Positions 36,756 through 49,997 are shown, counted from the first letter of the stretch. The stretch: 64,000 nt of DNA from Chrysogorgia sp. JL179-B06 (GCA_035772405.1 JAYKKM010000492.1:4045108-4109107); one strand, 5' to 3'. Notes: generated by a model not told the origin, from the letters alone. Translations and numbers: made by a program.

Positions 36756-39700
36756 TTATATAAGAACATATAAGAATATAAGAACCTATCCCAGGCTGAT
36801 TAGGTGAAATGTAGGTTGTTGTCGGTGGGTTTTTACTGTATATTATATGAGTAGTTAATGTGAATAAAGTTGTTGGCAAAGACACGACTACGGGGTTTTA
36901 CCGTAGAACGAGGCAACAATATATTATATGACTAGTTAATGTGAATAAAGTTGTTGGCGAAGACAAAACTACGGGGTTTTACCGTAACTAGTCATATAAT
37001 ATATTGTTGCCTCCTAATGTGAATAAAGTTGTTCGCGAAGACACGCTACGGGGTTTTACCATAGAACGAGGCAACACCAATATATTATATCACAGTCAAT
37101 AGTAAAGTTGTTGGCGAAGAAACGAGTACAGGGTTTTATCGCCGTCAATGTGAATAGAGTTGTTGGGCAACATGAATATATTATATCACAGTCAATGTGA
37201 ATAAAGTTGTTTGCGAAGACATGCGACTACGGGGTTTTATGTTATTGAAACAGAGGCAACAATATATTATATGACAGTGAATGTGTTAAAATTATGATTA
37301 TGTTATTGAAACAGGAGATTGGAAAATATATATTATATGACAGACACAAGACACGCGGACTACATGGTTTTACCGTAGAACGAGGAAACAATATATTATA
37401 TGAGTAGTTAATGTGAATAAAGTTGTTCGCGAAGACACGACTACGGGGTTTTAGCGTAGAACGAGGCAACAACAATATATTATATCACAGTCAATAGTAA
37501 AGTTGTTGGCGAAGAAACGAGTACAGGGTTTTATCGCCGTCAATGTGAATAGAGTTGTTGGGCAACATGAATATATTATATCACAGTCAATGTAGACATG
37601 CGACTATACGGGGTTTTATGTTATTGAAACAGAGGCAACAATATATTACAGTTATATGACAGTCAATGTGTTAAAATTATGATTATGTTATTGAAACAGG
37701 AGATTGGAAAATATATTATATGACAGACACAGTGAATAGTAGCCTGCGACGCAGACGTGTGAATAGTAAAGTTGTTCGCGAAAACACGCGGACTACGGGG
37801 TTTTACCATAGAACGAGGCAACACCAATATATTATATCACAGTCAATAGTAAAGTTGTTGGCGAAGAAACGAGTACAGGGTTTTATCGCCGTCAATGTGA
37901 ATAGAGTTGTTGGGCAACATGAATATATTATATCACAGTCAATGTGAATAAAGTTGTTTGCGAAGACATGCGACTACGGGGTTTTATGTTATTGAAACAG
38001 AGGCAACAATATATTATATGACAGTGAATGTGTTAAAATTATGATTATGTTATTGAAACAGGAGATTGGAAAATATATATTATATGACAGACACAAGACA
38101 CGCGGACTACATGGTTTTACCGTAGAACGAGGAAACAATATATTATATGAGTAGTTAATGTGAATAAAGTTGTTCGCGAAGACACGACTACGGGGTTTTA
38201 GCGTAGAACGAGGCAACAACAATATATTATATCACAGTCAATAGTAAAGTTGTTGGCGAAGAAACGAGTACAGGGTTTTATCGCCGTCAATGTGAATAGA
38301 GTTGTTGGGCAACATGAATATATTATATCACAGTCAATGTAGACATGCGACTATACGGGGTTTTATGTTATTGAAACAGAGGCAACAATATATTACAGTT
38401 ATATGACAGTCAATGTGTTAAAATTATGATTATGTTATTGAAACAGGAGATTGGAAAATATATTATATGACAGACACAGTGAATAGTAGCCTGCGACGCA
38501 GACGTGTGAATAGTAAAGTTGTTCGCGAAAACACGCGGACTACGGGGTTTTACCATAGAACGAGGCAACACCAATATATTATATCACAGTCAATAGTAAA
38601 GTTGTTGGCGAAGAAACGAGTACAGGGTTTTATCGCCGTCACCGTCAATGTGAATATTGTTGGGCAACATGAATATATTATATCACAGTCAATGTAGACA
38701 TGCGACTATACGGGGTTTTATGTTATTGAAACAGAGGCAACAATATATTACAGTTATATGACAGTCAATGTGTTAAAATTATGATTATGTTATTGAAACA
38801 GGAGATTGGAAAATATATTATATGACAGACACAGTGAATACCTGCGACGCAGACGTGTGAATAGTAAAGTTGTTCGCGAAAACACGCGGACTACGGGGTT
38901 TTACCGTAGAACGAGGCAACAATATATTATATCACAGTCAATGTAATAAAGTTGTTGGCGAAGACACGAGTACGGTTTTATCGCCGTAGAACATGTGTTA
39001 AAATTATGATTATGTTATTGAAACAGGAGATTGGAAAATATATATTATATGACAGACACAAGTGAATAAAGTAGTTCGCGAAGACACGACGTTAGAACGA
39101 GGCAACACCAATATATTATATCACAGTCAATAGTAAAGTTGTTGGCGAAGAAACGAGTACAGGGTTTTATCGCCGTCAATGTGAATAGAGTTGTTGGGCA
39201 ACATGAATATATTATATCACAGTCAATGTGAATAAAGTTGTTTGCGAAGACATGCGACTACGGGGTTTTATGTTATTGAAACAGAGGCAACAATATATTA
39301 TATGACAGTCAATGTGTTAAAATTATGATTATGTTATTGAAACAGGATATTGGAAAATATATATTATATTCCATGATCAAGCGACACTTTTGCAATTTAT
39401 TAAGAACGACAGGCTGAAATTAAGTATTTGTTTATATAAGAACATATAAGAATATAAGAACCTATCCCAGGCTGATTAGGTGAAATGTAGGTTGTTGTCG
39501 GTGGGTTTTTACTGTATATTATATGAGTAGTTAATGTGAATAAAGTTGTTGGCAAAGACACGACTACGGGGTTTTACCGTAGAACGAGGCAACAATATAT
39601 TATATGACTAGTTAATGTGAATAAAGTTGTTGGCGAAGACAAAACTACGGGGTTTTACCGTAACTAGTCATATAATATATTGTTGCCTCCTAATGTGAAT

Positions 39701-41345
39701 AAAGTTGTTCGCGAAGACACGCTACGGGGTTTTACCATAGAACGAGGCAACACCAATATATTATATCACAGTCAATAGTAAAGTTGTTGGCGAAGAAACG
39801 AGTACAGGGTTTTATCGCCGTCAATGTGAATAGAGTTGTTGGGCAACATGAATATATTATATCACAGTCAATGTGAATAAAGTTGTTTGCGAAGACATGC
39901 GACTACGGGGTTTTATGTTATTGAAACAGAGGCAACAATATATTATATGACAGTGAATGTGTTAAAATTATGATTATGTTATTGAAACAGGAGATTGGAA
40001 AATATATATTATATGACAGACACAAGACACGCGGACTACATGGTTTTACCGTAGAACGAGGAAACAATATATTATATGAGTAGTTAATGTGAATAAAGTT
40101 GTTCGCGAAGACACGACTACGGGGTTTTAGCGTAGAACGAGGCAACAACAATATATTATATCACAGTCAATAGTAAAGTTGTTGGCGAAGAAACGAGTAC
40201 AGGGTTTTATCGCCGTCAATGTGAATAGAGTTGTTGGGCAACATGAATATATTATATCACAGTCAATGTAGACATGCGACTATACGGGGTTTTATGTTAT
40301 TGAAACAGAGGCAACAATATATTACAGTTATATGACAGTCAATGTGTTAAAATTATGATTATGTTATTGAAACAGGAGATTGGAAAATATATTATATGAC
40401 AGACACAGTGAATAGTAGCCTGCGACGCAGACGTGTGAATAGTAAAGTTGTTCGCGAAAACACGCGGACTACGGGGTTTTACCATAGAACGAGGCAACAC
40501 CAATATATTATATCACAGTCAATAGTAAAGTTGTTGGCGAAGAAACGAGTACAGGGTTTTATCGCCGTCAATGTGAATAGAGTTGTTGGGCAACATGAAT
40601 ATATTATATCACAGTCAATGTGAATAAAGTTGTTTTGCGAAGACATGCGACTACGGGGTTTTATGTTATTGAAACAGAGGCAACAATATATTATATGACA
40701 GTGAATGTGTTAAAATTATGATTATGTTATTGAAACAGGAGATTGGAAAATATATATTATATGACAGACACAAGACACGCGGACTACATGGTTTTACCGT
40801 AGAACGAGGAAACAATATATTATATGAGTAGTTAATGTGAATAAAGTTGTTCGCGAAGACACGACTACGGGGTTTTAGCGTAGAACGAGGCAACAACAAT
40901 ATATTATATCACAGTCAATAGTAAAGTTGTTGGCGAAGAAACGAGTACAGGGTTTTATCGCCGTCAATGTGAATAGAGTTGTTGGGCAACATGAATATAT
41001 TATATCACAGTCAATGTAGACATGCGACTATACGGGGTTTTATGTTATTGAAACAGAGGCAACAATATATTACAGTTATATGACAGTCAATGTGTTAAAA
41101 TTATGATTATGTTATTGAAACAGGAGATTGGAAAATATATTATATGACAGACACAGTGAATAGTAGCCTGCGACGCAGACGTGTGAATAGTAAAGTTGTT
41201 CGCGAAAACACGCGACTACGGGGTTTTACCGTAGAACGAGGCAACAATATATTATATGAGTAGTTAATGTGAATAAAAGTTGTTTGCGAAGACACGACTA
41301 CGGTTTAATTTACCGTAGAACGAGGCAACAATATACTATGGATGA
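36690..41345. repeat. Higher-order satellite with 747-bp and 2,676-bp duplications
   Basis: Built from a short module: ATATATTATATCACAGTCAA, then AAAGTTGTT-(C/G)GCGAAGA, then ACGGGGTTTTA. A 747-748-base duplication occurs twice (blocks near 37242/37989 and 39918/40666). A larger unit repeats at 2,676 bases (36702 and 39378; 37242 and 39918). The copies are nearly identical; one difference is an extra T near 40634. No gene; repeated 75-77-codon ORFs are shadows. Confidence 0.85.
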
Positions 41346-41620
41346 ATTGACGGATTGTGAAATTAGTTTTACGACTCGTACCATTTGTACCATCCGTACG
41401 GATGGACAAAAATTTTTAAGGATAGCATATAGCATAACATAGAGCATTGACGGATCGTGAATCATTTTCACCATCCGTACCATCCGAATATAACATAGAC
41501 CATTGACGGATCGTGAAGCATTTTCACCATCCGTACCATCCCAATACAACATAGACCATTGACGGATCGTGAAGCATTTCACCATCCGTATCATTTCGTA
41601 ATATTGGACATGTATGAAGA
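41346..41620. repeat. Diverged relatives of the 100-bp satellite
   Basis: TTGACGGATCGTGAA and TTTTCACCATCCGTACCATC alternate three to four times, with CCATCCGTACGGATGG near 41389. These motifs are shared with the 34300 array, so the higher-order repeat lies between two related satellite blocks. Confidence 0.6.
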
Positions 41621-41647
41621 AATGAATGCGTGGGGGAAGCTAATGCA

Positions 41648-42199
41648 TCAATGCTTGGAGGATGTGGTGGTGGAAAAAAAAGAAAAAACCCTTGAACAAT
41701 AAAAAACATTTTTAATAAAAAAACCTTGTACAGAAAATCTAATCATTTTAAATACTATTTTGTCTTTTTCAACCAATTGTTTTTTGCGTAGTTTTCGACA
41801 ATTAAATTTTGTATTATCACCTAATTTACGACATCTATCTTCATCCCAACATTTCCCTGTTAAAGCGCGTCGACGTCCATATTGAGTAAACGTTGAAGCC
41901 TCATAAGTGCGTCCCGTGTAGTGATATATATCGCCGATAAAAGATCGACAAACTTCTGCGGGTATTAAAAGCCATTTCCACACTTTATCTTCATAAACAC
42001 CGATCTTTAAAAATGACCATCCCTTGAAGATATCCTCGACTATTTTCTGTAGGGCGACTACATTCAAAGAACGATACTTCTTCCATGTTAAAAAGACACG
42101 ATGATGTAGCAATAGTTTCGCGCAGCAATAAGCATTTGATCACCGCCGTTTTTTAGGACGACAACCAAAAGTCCAAGTCTTTCGCTTTGGGGAATACAT
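41648..42199 (-). pseudogene. 'YHxxGRxYExSTxxxYGxR' family gene, copy 2 (frameshifted)
   Basis: The ATG at 42199 gives MYSPKRKTWTFGCRPKKRR, then a TGA; after a frame change, 42112-41648 is open and carries WSFLKIGVYEDK, IYHYTGRTYEASTFTQYG and GKCWDEDRCRKLGD. The 27547 protein has the same order. The last ~30 codons run into repeat DNA and are probably not native. Confidence 0.5.
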
Positions 42200-42997
42200 C
42201 TTTTCAAAAATACTGATGTTTAACGTTTAGTACCTCTCTTTTATAGCAAAAATTTATATAACCAACACGAATTCACACAGACAAATAAATATATTTTTAT
42301 GAGATGATATTGACCTTAGCAACGGGGTTCGTATTTCACATACCGCACGCAAACTGAAATTGTATAATCAAACCAAATAAATCAGACATATTGTGAAAAG
42401 TTGAACTCTTACTATCTATAAGTAGTATAAGATCAACCCCCGACGATTTTGAAATTGAACATATGCTTTTCTTTTATTTTTTGTAAATCTCAACGGATTA
42501 TAATATTGGGTAGTTGATACGGGCAAATCGTGCCCAAAAACATCTGTCCGAAAATACACACACTTGACGGATTATAATATTGACGGCGTTGGTATGGATA
42601 GACGTGCACAAAAACATCTGTCAACATGACTCAACATCGTTCTAACGAAAAATAGTGTTTCAGATTTTATTTTTATAATATAAAAACGAAATGGAATCAC
42701 AACAGTCTTTAACTTTATATTATACATCTACGTTTTTTAGCCTATTACTAAAAATAAAAAGCCAAAATTTAACCTTGACCCACGAATGTTAATAACAAAA
42801 TACTTCACATTCCATTAATGACCTTGACCGAATCGGGATAACATTTCTAAAAATAAAATATGGCTCTCTCTCAAAACCCTTGAAAGACCTTAACCTTTAA
42901 ACCAATGAAACACGCTGAAAATAAACCAATGAAATCACTTTACTATTTTATAAAATATATATAAGAACCTCGGTATTCAAACATTTTTAAAAATCAA
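42200..42997. promoter_or_regulatory. Upstream region with a 73-bp duplicated motif, CCAAT and TATA
   Basis: Non-coding. A segment starting GACGGATTATAATATTG occurs at about 42491 and 42563, each ending in (C/A)AAAAACATCTGTC. ACCTTGACC occurs at 42760 and, in variants, near 42820 and 42890. Two AACCAATGAAA boxes (42900, 42925) and a TTTATAAAATATATATAAG box (about 42947) precede the ATG at 42998. The layout resembles that upstream of the related 548 gene. Confidence 0.4.
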
Positions 42998-43976
42998 ATG
43001 GCTAGGATCAGACATGGTAGACCAAAACATATCCCGTACAAAGACGAAGAAAAGAATATGCAAGAAACAACATCGAGCTATGGAAAAGGGAAAGGTTTTT
43101 CACAAATGGTGCAACTACGCAGCGAAATTTTACAAAAACAGTTGGGGCTTTACATCTCAGATATATCATCGGAGTCTGAGTCTGACGATGAAGAAGAAGA
43201 GGTAAAATTAATCGACGACGTTTGTAGAATCATTGAGTCTACGACACCACCACCACTACCATTATCCACCCTACCCGCTTACCCCGCTAGAGGAAATACC
43301 AATACCAGATCTACCTCCTCCTCCCCAAATACATATTGTCGACGATGTCTTACAAGTACCGGCGATAAATATTCCCGAAACGTCCCCCGGCGAAGTCTTA
43401 CCGGCGATAAATATCTCCGAAGAAAACGTGCTCCCATTACAAATACCACGCGAAAACCTCATCACAATACAAGAAGAAGCGTCAACATTATTTGATTTAT
43501 CAAACACCGTTGACTTTGATAATTTAATTCCTGACAATCTATTGATGCAACACTTTAATCTCATCTTTTCCTACCTCATTACCAACAAATGCTATACATT
43601 TATCTCCCCCACCCCCACCACCTATGCAGCAGGTAATGGGTATTGAAGATGAAGAAGAACCAGATAGGATCAAACAATTTAAAATATATATAAAAAAAAA
43701 CACAAGTTAACAGGTGTTGAAACAGTAGCGTATATAAATATTAATAGTGATGAGGATAATGATATCATTGTTAGAGATTTAGATTCATATAGACAATTAA
43801 AATTTATGTTTAGAGAAAAAGATAGAATAATAAGAAAATTTAATGTATATAAAAATAATAGAATAGGAATTAGATTATTAGAAAGAAACTATCGGAAAAT
43901 ATTTAAAAAAATAGAAAAAACACGTAATGAAAGTATTTTAAAAAAAAAGAATTTTAAAAAAATGTATAGAAAATAA
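42998..43976 (+). CDS. Relative of the 548-1737 protein, frameshifted
   Basis: N-terminal frame 42998 to about 43265 (MARIRHGRPKHIPYK, then Ser/Glu/Asp acidic block), then a second frame with IPIPDLPPPP and IHIVDDVL, three PAINI-[PS]-E-like repeats to about 43600, then a third frame with a Lys/Arg-rich helical C-terminus ending at 43976. The order (basic N-terminus, Pro-rich IPIP block, acidic and coiled C-terminus) is the same as in A. The N-terminal H3-like match is weaker here (A1, R2 and a few basic positions only). Confidence 0.45.
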
Positions 43977-44046
43977 AACGGTTTTGTATATATATATATA
44001 TATGTGTGTGTGTGGTGTGAAATTTGTTTTTTACTTCCAAATAAAA

Positions 44047-44338
44047 ATGGATATCATTCTCGAAGAACTTGCAAGAAACAATATTAAATACAAAAAATTG
44101 AAACCCTTAATACAAAAATGTATTACAAATCAAGAGAATATGTTGAAAAACATTATTTTACAAATCGATAGTCAACAAATGGAATTGGTTTATAAACAAA
44201 TGGAACGTTATGAAACAGGACATATAATCGCGTTTTATTGTTTAATTCATTTTTTTTCGATGGAAAATATGTTGGAGAAAAAGAAATTGAACTAATTCAA
44301 TATTGGACAAGATTAACAATTACAGATTTTAAAACTTA
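44047..44338 (+). CDS. 'G-x-IIAF' family protein, copy 2 (late frameshift)
   Basis: ATG at 44047 (MDIILEELARNN). The piece to 44295 shares ELAR, NMLKNIIL and YETGHIIAF with the 1765 protein. The C-terminal part continues in another frame (EIELIQYWTRLTITDFKT, to about 44338), matching YIKLFVRQTILDFRN. Upstream (TA)n and TG tracts near 43985-44015. Confidence 0.45.
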
Positions 44339-44414
44339 AAAAAAACAATTTTATTAGAAAATCCTTTATTTACATTTCCTTTTTATTTTTACACTTTTAT
44401 TACAATATTATTTA

Positions 44415-45683
44415 CTATAATGTCACAACATCATGTAATTTTATTTTAAAATTTCTAAAATCAAAAAGATAATTATGTGTTTGTAAATAGGTCATCAGAT
44501 AATCTACTAGATATTCTTGTATATCAACTTGTTCAAAATATATTTTAAAATATGGTGTTAATAAATTATAATCTAATAATTCTAACCCATAGTTGTCATA
44601 ATATATTCCAAAGTTATCAGTTGAATTATCTATAGTTACAGGGAATGAATGTATTATTTGCGTTTTAGAAGATAGTATTTCGAAAAAATTTTCACATCTC
44701 AATATTTGGGTATTAAAAATATAATAATTTACAGGGTTAGACTTTAAAAAAAGTGGATTTGTGCTTGCAATTTTTATACTTACAACGCTGATTAACAATA
44801 TAAGCAGTATGAGAAGCATCAAAAATTATATAAAACGCGATTAAGATCAATATCTGTTAAATTATTATTTTCAATTCTACCATGGGGGTTATGTTTTGGA
44901 CAATAAAAAATAAAACATGCTGCTATGCAAAATATATTATATCTAAACGTTCGAGAATTATTAGCTAGACACGTTAATAAAAAATAAGGCGCTACAGTTA
45001 ATAAATAAAGCGAAACATCAATTAAAATGGGGAAGTCAACATCTCTAGCTATTTTATAAAGCATGTGAAATATAAATTTTCTACCCACCCCAAAGGGAAT
45101 CGGAAAACGATTCACTTCCTGTGAAGGTGAAACAATAGGGGACATAAAATGATAATTATCATTATAAAAATGTTGCGGTCTTGTAACAGTAATATATAAA
45201 CTATCTAAGTAGATATTATCTAAACTAAATAATGAAGATAATAAAACAAGGGTTCTTTGATAATATAAACCTGTGAGGAGCTGAACATCTATGTAAAACA
45301 TATTTTTCACTACTGTCAATATATGGAACAATGTATTTTGATTTTCCTCCTTGTTCAATGGTCCAACATTTATAAAGTTTCATGTCTTTTACGTCTGGAT
45401 CGTTTAATCGTAACAAACAAAATCCCGTATAAAATTTTGCATAAACATCTGTTTCAATCTGTAAACAACCAATTATTTCACCACAATAGTAATTCAAAAG
45501 TCCAAACATCCAATAGATAAAACCAATCTGTGGATTTCTAAAGTGTTGAAAATATGATACAACTTTTAAAATATATAAAAAAGAAAATTTTTTTTCTTCC
45601 ACTTTTCTTTTTTTCACACGTCTTTCCAAAATGGGTCGAGTGGTAAAATTAAAAGTGCTTTTTCTCTTAGCTTGATTTTTCAT
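44415..45683 (-). CDS. Accessory protein, member 3 of the 'YFQHFRN / CFIFYC-HNP' family (two frame changes)
   Basis: Pieces: 45683-45225 (YFQHFRNPQIGFIYW, NYYCGEIIGC), 45358-44819 (AACFIFYCPKHNPHGR) and 44822-44415 (C-terminal domain). The last piece begins with a hydrophobic MLLILLILLISVV that could look like a signal peptide, but by comparison with the 22514 gene it is more likely the continuing C-terminal domain after a frame change. Same neighbour order (548-type, 1765-type, this family) as in A. Confidence 0.5.
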
Positions 45684-46435
45684 CTAAAAAATCAAATAAA
45701 AATACGATCATTACAATACTATTCATAATACTTCAGAAAAAACTTGAAAAAAGTTTAATAAATACTAAAAAATCATACAAATTCATATTCTTACCATTGA
45801 ATATTTACACGAGTTCTATTAATATTCACAATCCTTAAACATGCTACTCTTTAAAACCCTTGACGACCCTCTCTTATATATGTATCTCATCCGCTGTTGA
45901 CTTCCGGTTTTTATTTTATTTATAAAATAAAAAACAAAAAATCTATTTTACAGGCGAAATGACCACACCCACTTCACTCACGTGTTCATCGAGGACACAT
46001 CTCTCTCTTGCTCTCTCTGTCTTTATTTTTTTTTTTATAAAATACTTTTGCAAGTAACTTTTACATTTTTTTAAAAAAAATAATTTTTACTTTTTATATT
46101 TTTAAAAAAATAATTACTTTTTTTTTGTTTGTTTTGCTCCTACTACTACTGTGTGTATGCTCGCTTGAAAGTCGTACTCTCAAAAAGTGCGAAGCGCTTG
46201 AACCCTCCAATGAGCTGTAGTATTTATTACTAACCAGCATTGGTGCGCATTCAACCCGCAGTACTCTTGTAAATCGCGACTGGTTTAGACTTTATTGTCT
46301 GGTCTTCCTCTCTAAAAAAGAGGTTGATGTCAGGTGGGACTAGTCCATAGAGACATTTAGCTCACCGCCAGATCGATCGATTGCTTGTTGTACGTTATGG
46401 GTTTTTGGATGTTAGCATGTGGTGAAAGAGCTACA
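45684..46435. other. Boundary between virus fragment and host repeats
   Basis: No gene is seen. AT-rich, with long T/A runs (46030-46130) and a CTCTCTCTTGCTCTCTCTG tract near 46002. Composition becomes less AT-rich after about 46140, which I take as the start of host DNA. Confidence 0.3.
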
Positions 46436-46673
46436 ATCAGTGACATTATTATTGGGACACTTCACTGAAAATATTCATTACTCCCCCTTGCCCCCTATTC
46501 AATGTTGGATAAAGAAAAACACATTTCTATTTCATCGTACCATTGCTGTTTGTTTCTCAACCGATTAGTAACAACATTGAAAAGGGGGAAGGGGGTTCAA
46601 GGGGTAAAAGTTAAAACATTTTGGTAAAAAAATCGATTCATTTGATGTGTCCCAGGTTTTTTTGTCACTGATT
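46436..46673. mobile_element. Short TIR element (MITE), copy 1
   Basis: Ends CAATCAGTGACA and TGTCACTGATTG are perfect 12-base inverted repeats, followed inward by GGGACAC/GTGTCCC. Size about 238 bases. Copies 2 and 3 are at 48048-48287 and 49740-49997. Three copies at the unit borders suggest the array arose by recombination between MITEs. Confidence 0.65.
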
Positions 46674-48047
46674 GTCTGATTAAAAAACTTCATCTATTGC
46701 ATACAAATTCCGTTTTATTACATTACAATTGCCAATAAAAAGTAAAGTTTTTCGTTCTGGGACATTAACTAGATGTGCTAACATTATTTTAAAGCAGATT
46801 GTTTGTTGTTTTTCCCGGAACTTTGTTTTCTTCAATGCAATTAAGCAGAAATATGAAACCTTCACGATGACATGTTAGTTAAAGCACTTGCGCCTGCAAA
46901 ATGCGACCCAAATACAAAGTTATTCGTTTCATATTATAATGCCACATGGGCATTCGAAATAATACAATCTGTTTTCTATGACAAACTGCTACAACAAGCT
47001 ATTAATAATATGGAAATTGGTTGAATTTCAGTCACGTAATATTCCTCGGGTGAACGATATGCCGTTTATGTCAATCCTTTCACAAACAGCTTGCGCATGT
47101 TATACTATCCCTTGCGTTATATTTCCTGCTGAATTTTTGATATTACAATGCTAGTGGTAATGAAAAACCAGTATGAACATTCTTCATTGCGCACAGAATC
47201 AGTAGAACTGCGTTTGAGAGAAACGCTCAAGGTTTATATTGCCATTTAAAGTCATTGAAATCGTTTGTATAGAAAGTTCTCAATTTCTAAACTAAACGCT
47301 CGCAGGCACAATAACAGGAAATGCCCTCTGAGCGGCATATTTCTCTCGCTAGGAAAGTTCATCCCCAATTAAAGGGCTGTAAAAAAGACCAAGTAGCAAA
47401 GTAAACAATGTATGATAACTGATATTGTTCTTTGGAAACGATTTTACTCAAGTAACCATATCAAAAGTTCTATATTTTAGAAGTTAGCACAAGTAACCAC
47501 AAGTAACCACAACTAACCATGGCAAATTAAAATAAATTAGATTATCATTCTATATTTTTAGAATGTTCGTGGTTACTTGTGGTTACTTGTGAAAATTTTA
47601 TCATAAATAGCTGGTTGCTTGTGCGAATTAAGTATTATTTGAATTCGAGTAATCGTAAGGTATATAATTCGCAAGGAAAAAGTAACTTGCGCGAATGCAA
47701 TGGCCATGTAACGTGAAACTTTATGCCCTGCAGGAAGCCTTAGTAACTTTGCAAATGCTTGACAAAAGTGTTAGTTCATGAGTGTAGTGATCTTTAATTT
47801 GTGCTACTATGCAAAGTAAGAATAGTGTTGAGCAGTTTTTCGCGTACTGTAGTTACATTCCCAGAACAATACGAGAGGTTTTAAAGCCTAATTTTCGCTG
47901 TCAACCTACAGTAGCTTATATGTATATCGGCAATTTTTTAGTCAAAATTCCCAGTGTTTGCTCCTACAGATGTCCTAATGCCATTTTTTGCCATTTGAAA
48001 ACTATTTCCAAAACAAATTGTAAAACACTTTAATGTATTTTTCAGAC

Positions 48048-48287
48048 AATCAGTGACATTATTATTGGGACACTTCACTGAAAATATTCATTACTCCCCC
48101 TTGCCTCCTATTCAATGTTGGATAAAGAAAAACACATTTCTATTTCATCGTACCATTGCTGTTTGTTTCTCAACCGATTAGTAACAACATTGAAAAGGGG
48201 GGAGGGGGTTCAAGGGGTAAAGTTAAAACATTTTGGTAAAAAAATCGATTCATTTGATGTGTCCCAGGTTTTTTTGTCACTGATTGT
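48048..48287. mobile_element. Short TIR element (MITE), copy 2
   Basis: Same ends and interior as copy 1 with few changes (TTGCCTCC for TTGCCCCC, GGGGGGAGGG). Lies at the junction of the two tandem units. Confidence 0.6.
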
Positions 48288-49739
48288 CTGATTAAAAAAA
48301 CTTCATCTATTGCATACAAATTCCGTATTATTACATTACAATTGCCAATAAAAAGTAAAGTTTTTCGTTCTGGGACATTAACTAGATGTGCTAACATTAT
48401 TTTAAAGCAGATTGTTTGTTGCTTTTCCCGGAACTTTGTTTCTTCAATGCAATTAAGCAGAAATATGAAACCTTCACGATGACATGTTAGTTAAAGCACT
48501 TGCGCCTGCAAAATGCGACCCAAATACAAAGTTATTCGTTTCATATTAGAATGCCACATGGGCAATCGAAATAATACAATCTGTTTTTTCTATGACAAAC
48601 TGCTACAAAAAGCTATTAATAATATGGAAATTGGTTGAATTTCAGTCACGTAATATTCCTCGGGTGAACGATATGCCGTTTATGTCAATCCTTTCACAAA
48701 CAGCTTGCGCATGTTTATACTATCCCTTGCGTTATATTTCCTGCTAAAATTTTTGACATTACAATGCTAGTGGTAATGAAAAACCAGTGATGAACATTCT
48801 TCATTGCGCACACAAGAATTCAGTTAGAACTGCGTTTTGAGAGAATACGCTCCCCCCCCCCCAAAAAAGGTTTATATTGCCATTTAAAGTCATTGAAATC
48901 GTATTGTATAGAAAGTTTCTCAAGTTCTAAAAACTAAACTTAACCTCGCAAGGCACAATAACAGGAAATGCCCTCTGAGCGGCATATTTCTCTTCGCTAG
49001 GGAAAGTTCATCCCACAATTTAAAGGGCTGTAACAAAAGACCAAGTAGCAAGAGTATACAATGTATGATACTGATAATTGTTTCTTTGGAAACGGATTTT
49101 ACTCAAGTAAACCATATCAAAAGTTCTATATTTTTAGAAGTTAGCACAAGTTAACCACAACTAACCATTAGGCAAATTAAAATAAATTAGATTAATCATA
49201 TCTATATTTTTAGAGATGTTCGTGGTTACTTGTGGTTACTTGTGAAAATTTTATCATAAATAGCTGGTTTGCTATGTTGCGATTTAATGTATATATTTGA
49301 ATTCCAGTAATCCGTAAAGGATATATAATTCGCAAGGAAACAAAGTAACTTGCGGCGAATGCAATGGCCCATGTAACGTGAAACTTTATGAGCCCTGCAG
49401 GGAAGCCTTAGTAACTTTGCAAATGCTTGACAAAAGGGATTAGTTCATGAGTGTCAGTGTATCTGTTAATTTGTGCTACTATGCAAAGTAAGTAATAGTG
49501 TTGAGCTAGTTTTTTCGCGTACTGTAGTTACATTCCCCAGAACAATACGAGAGGTTTTACAAGCCTAATTTTCGCTGTCAAACCTACAGTAGCTTATATG
49601 GTTATATCGGCAATTTTTTAGGTCAAAATTCCCAGTGTTTGCTCCTATAAGATGTCCTAAGTGCCATTTTATTGCCATTTTTTGAAAAACTCATTTCCAA
49701 AACAAATTGTTAAAACAACTTTAATGATATTTTATCAGA

Positions 49740-49997
49740 CAATCAGTGACATTATTTATTGGGACACTTCCTTGAAAATATTCATTACTCCCCCCTTTTA
49801 GCCCCCTATTCAATATTGGATAAAGTTAAAAACACCATAATTTCTCATTTACATCGTACCTATTGCTGTTTGTTTCTCAACCGATTAGTAACAACATTGA
49901 AAAGGGGGGACGGGGGGTTCCCAGGGGTAAAGTTAAAACATTTTGGTAAAAAAAATCGATTCATTTTGATGTGTCCTCAGGTTTTTTGTCACTGATT
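49740..49997. mobile_element. Short TIR element (MITE), copy 3
   Basis: The same element with more single-base insertions and a changed right end (CACTGATTTGTAGC). Sequence after it is unrelated to the units. Confidence 0.55.

Larger units (their letters stand above)
46436..49739. repeat. Two-copy tandem repeat (1,612 and 1,692 bases)
   Basis: Unit 1 is 46436-48047 and unit 2 is 48048-49739; a third partial copy (49740-49997) closes the array. Each unit begins with the 240-base TIR element listed separately. Unit 2 differs from unit 1 mostly by scattered single-base insertions (for example CCAGTATGAAC against CCAGTGATGAAC) and a C/A run near 48852. No gene is seen in either unit. Confidence 0.85.

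Noticed and set aside
37242..40899. Repeated 75-77-codon ORFs (MLLPRSTLKPRS and MTDTVNSSLRRR types)
   Set aside because: By-products of the 747-base and 2,676-base duplications in satellite DNA.
44764..44819. Signal peptide at MLLILLILLISVV
   Set aside because: Comparison with the 22514 gene places this segment inside a longer protein after a frame change; no ATG context or family support for a secreted form.
46436..49997. LTR retrotransposon with 240-base LTRs
   Set aside because: No gag/pol, no TG...CA ends; the 240-base unit has its own inverted ends, so a MITE-bounded tandem duplication fits better.
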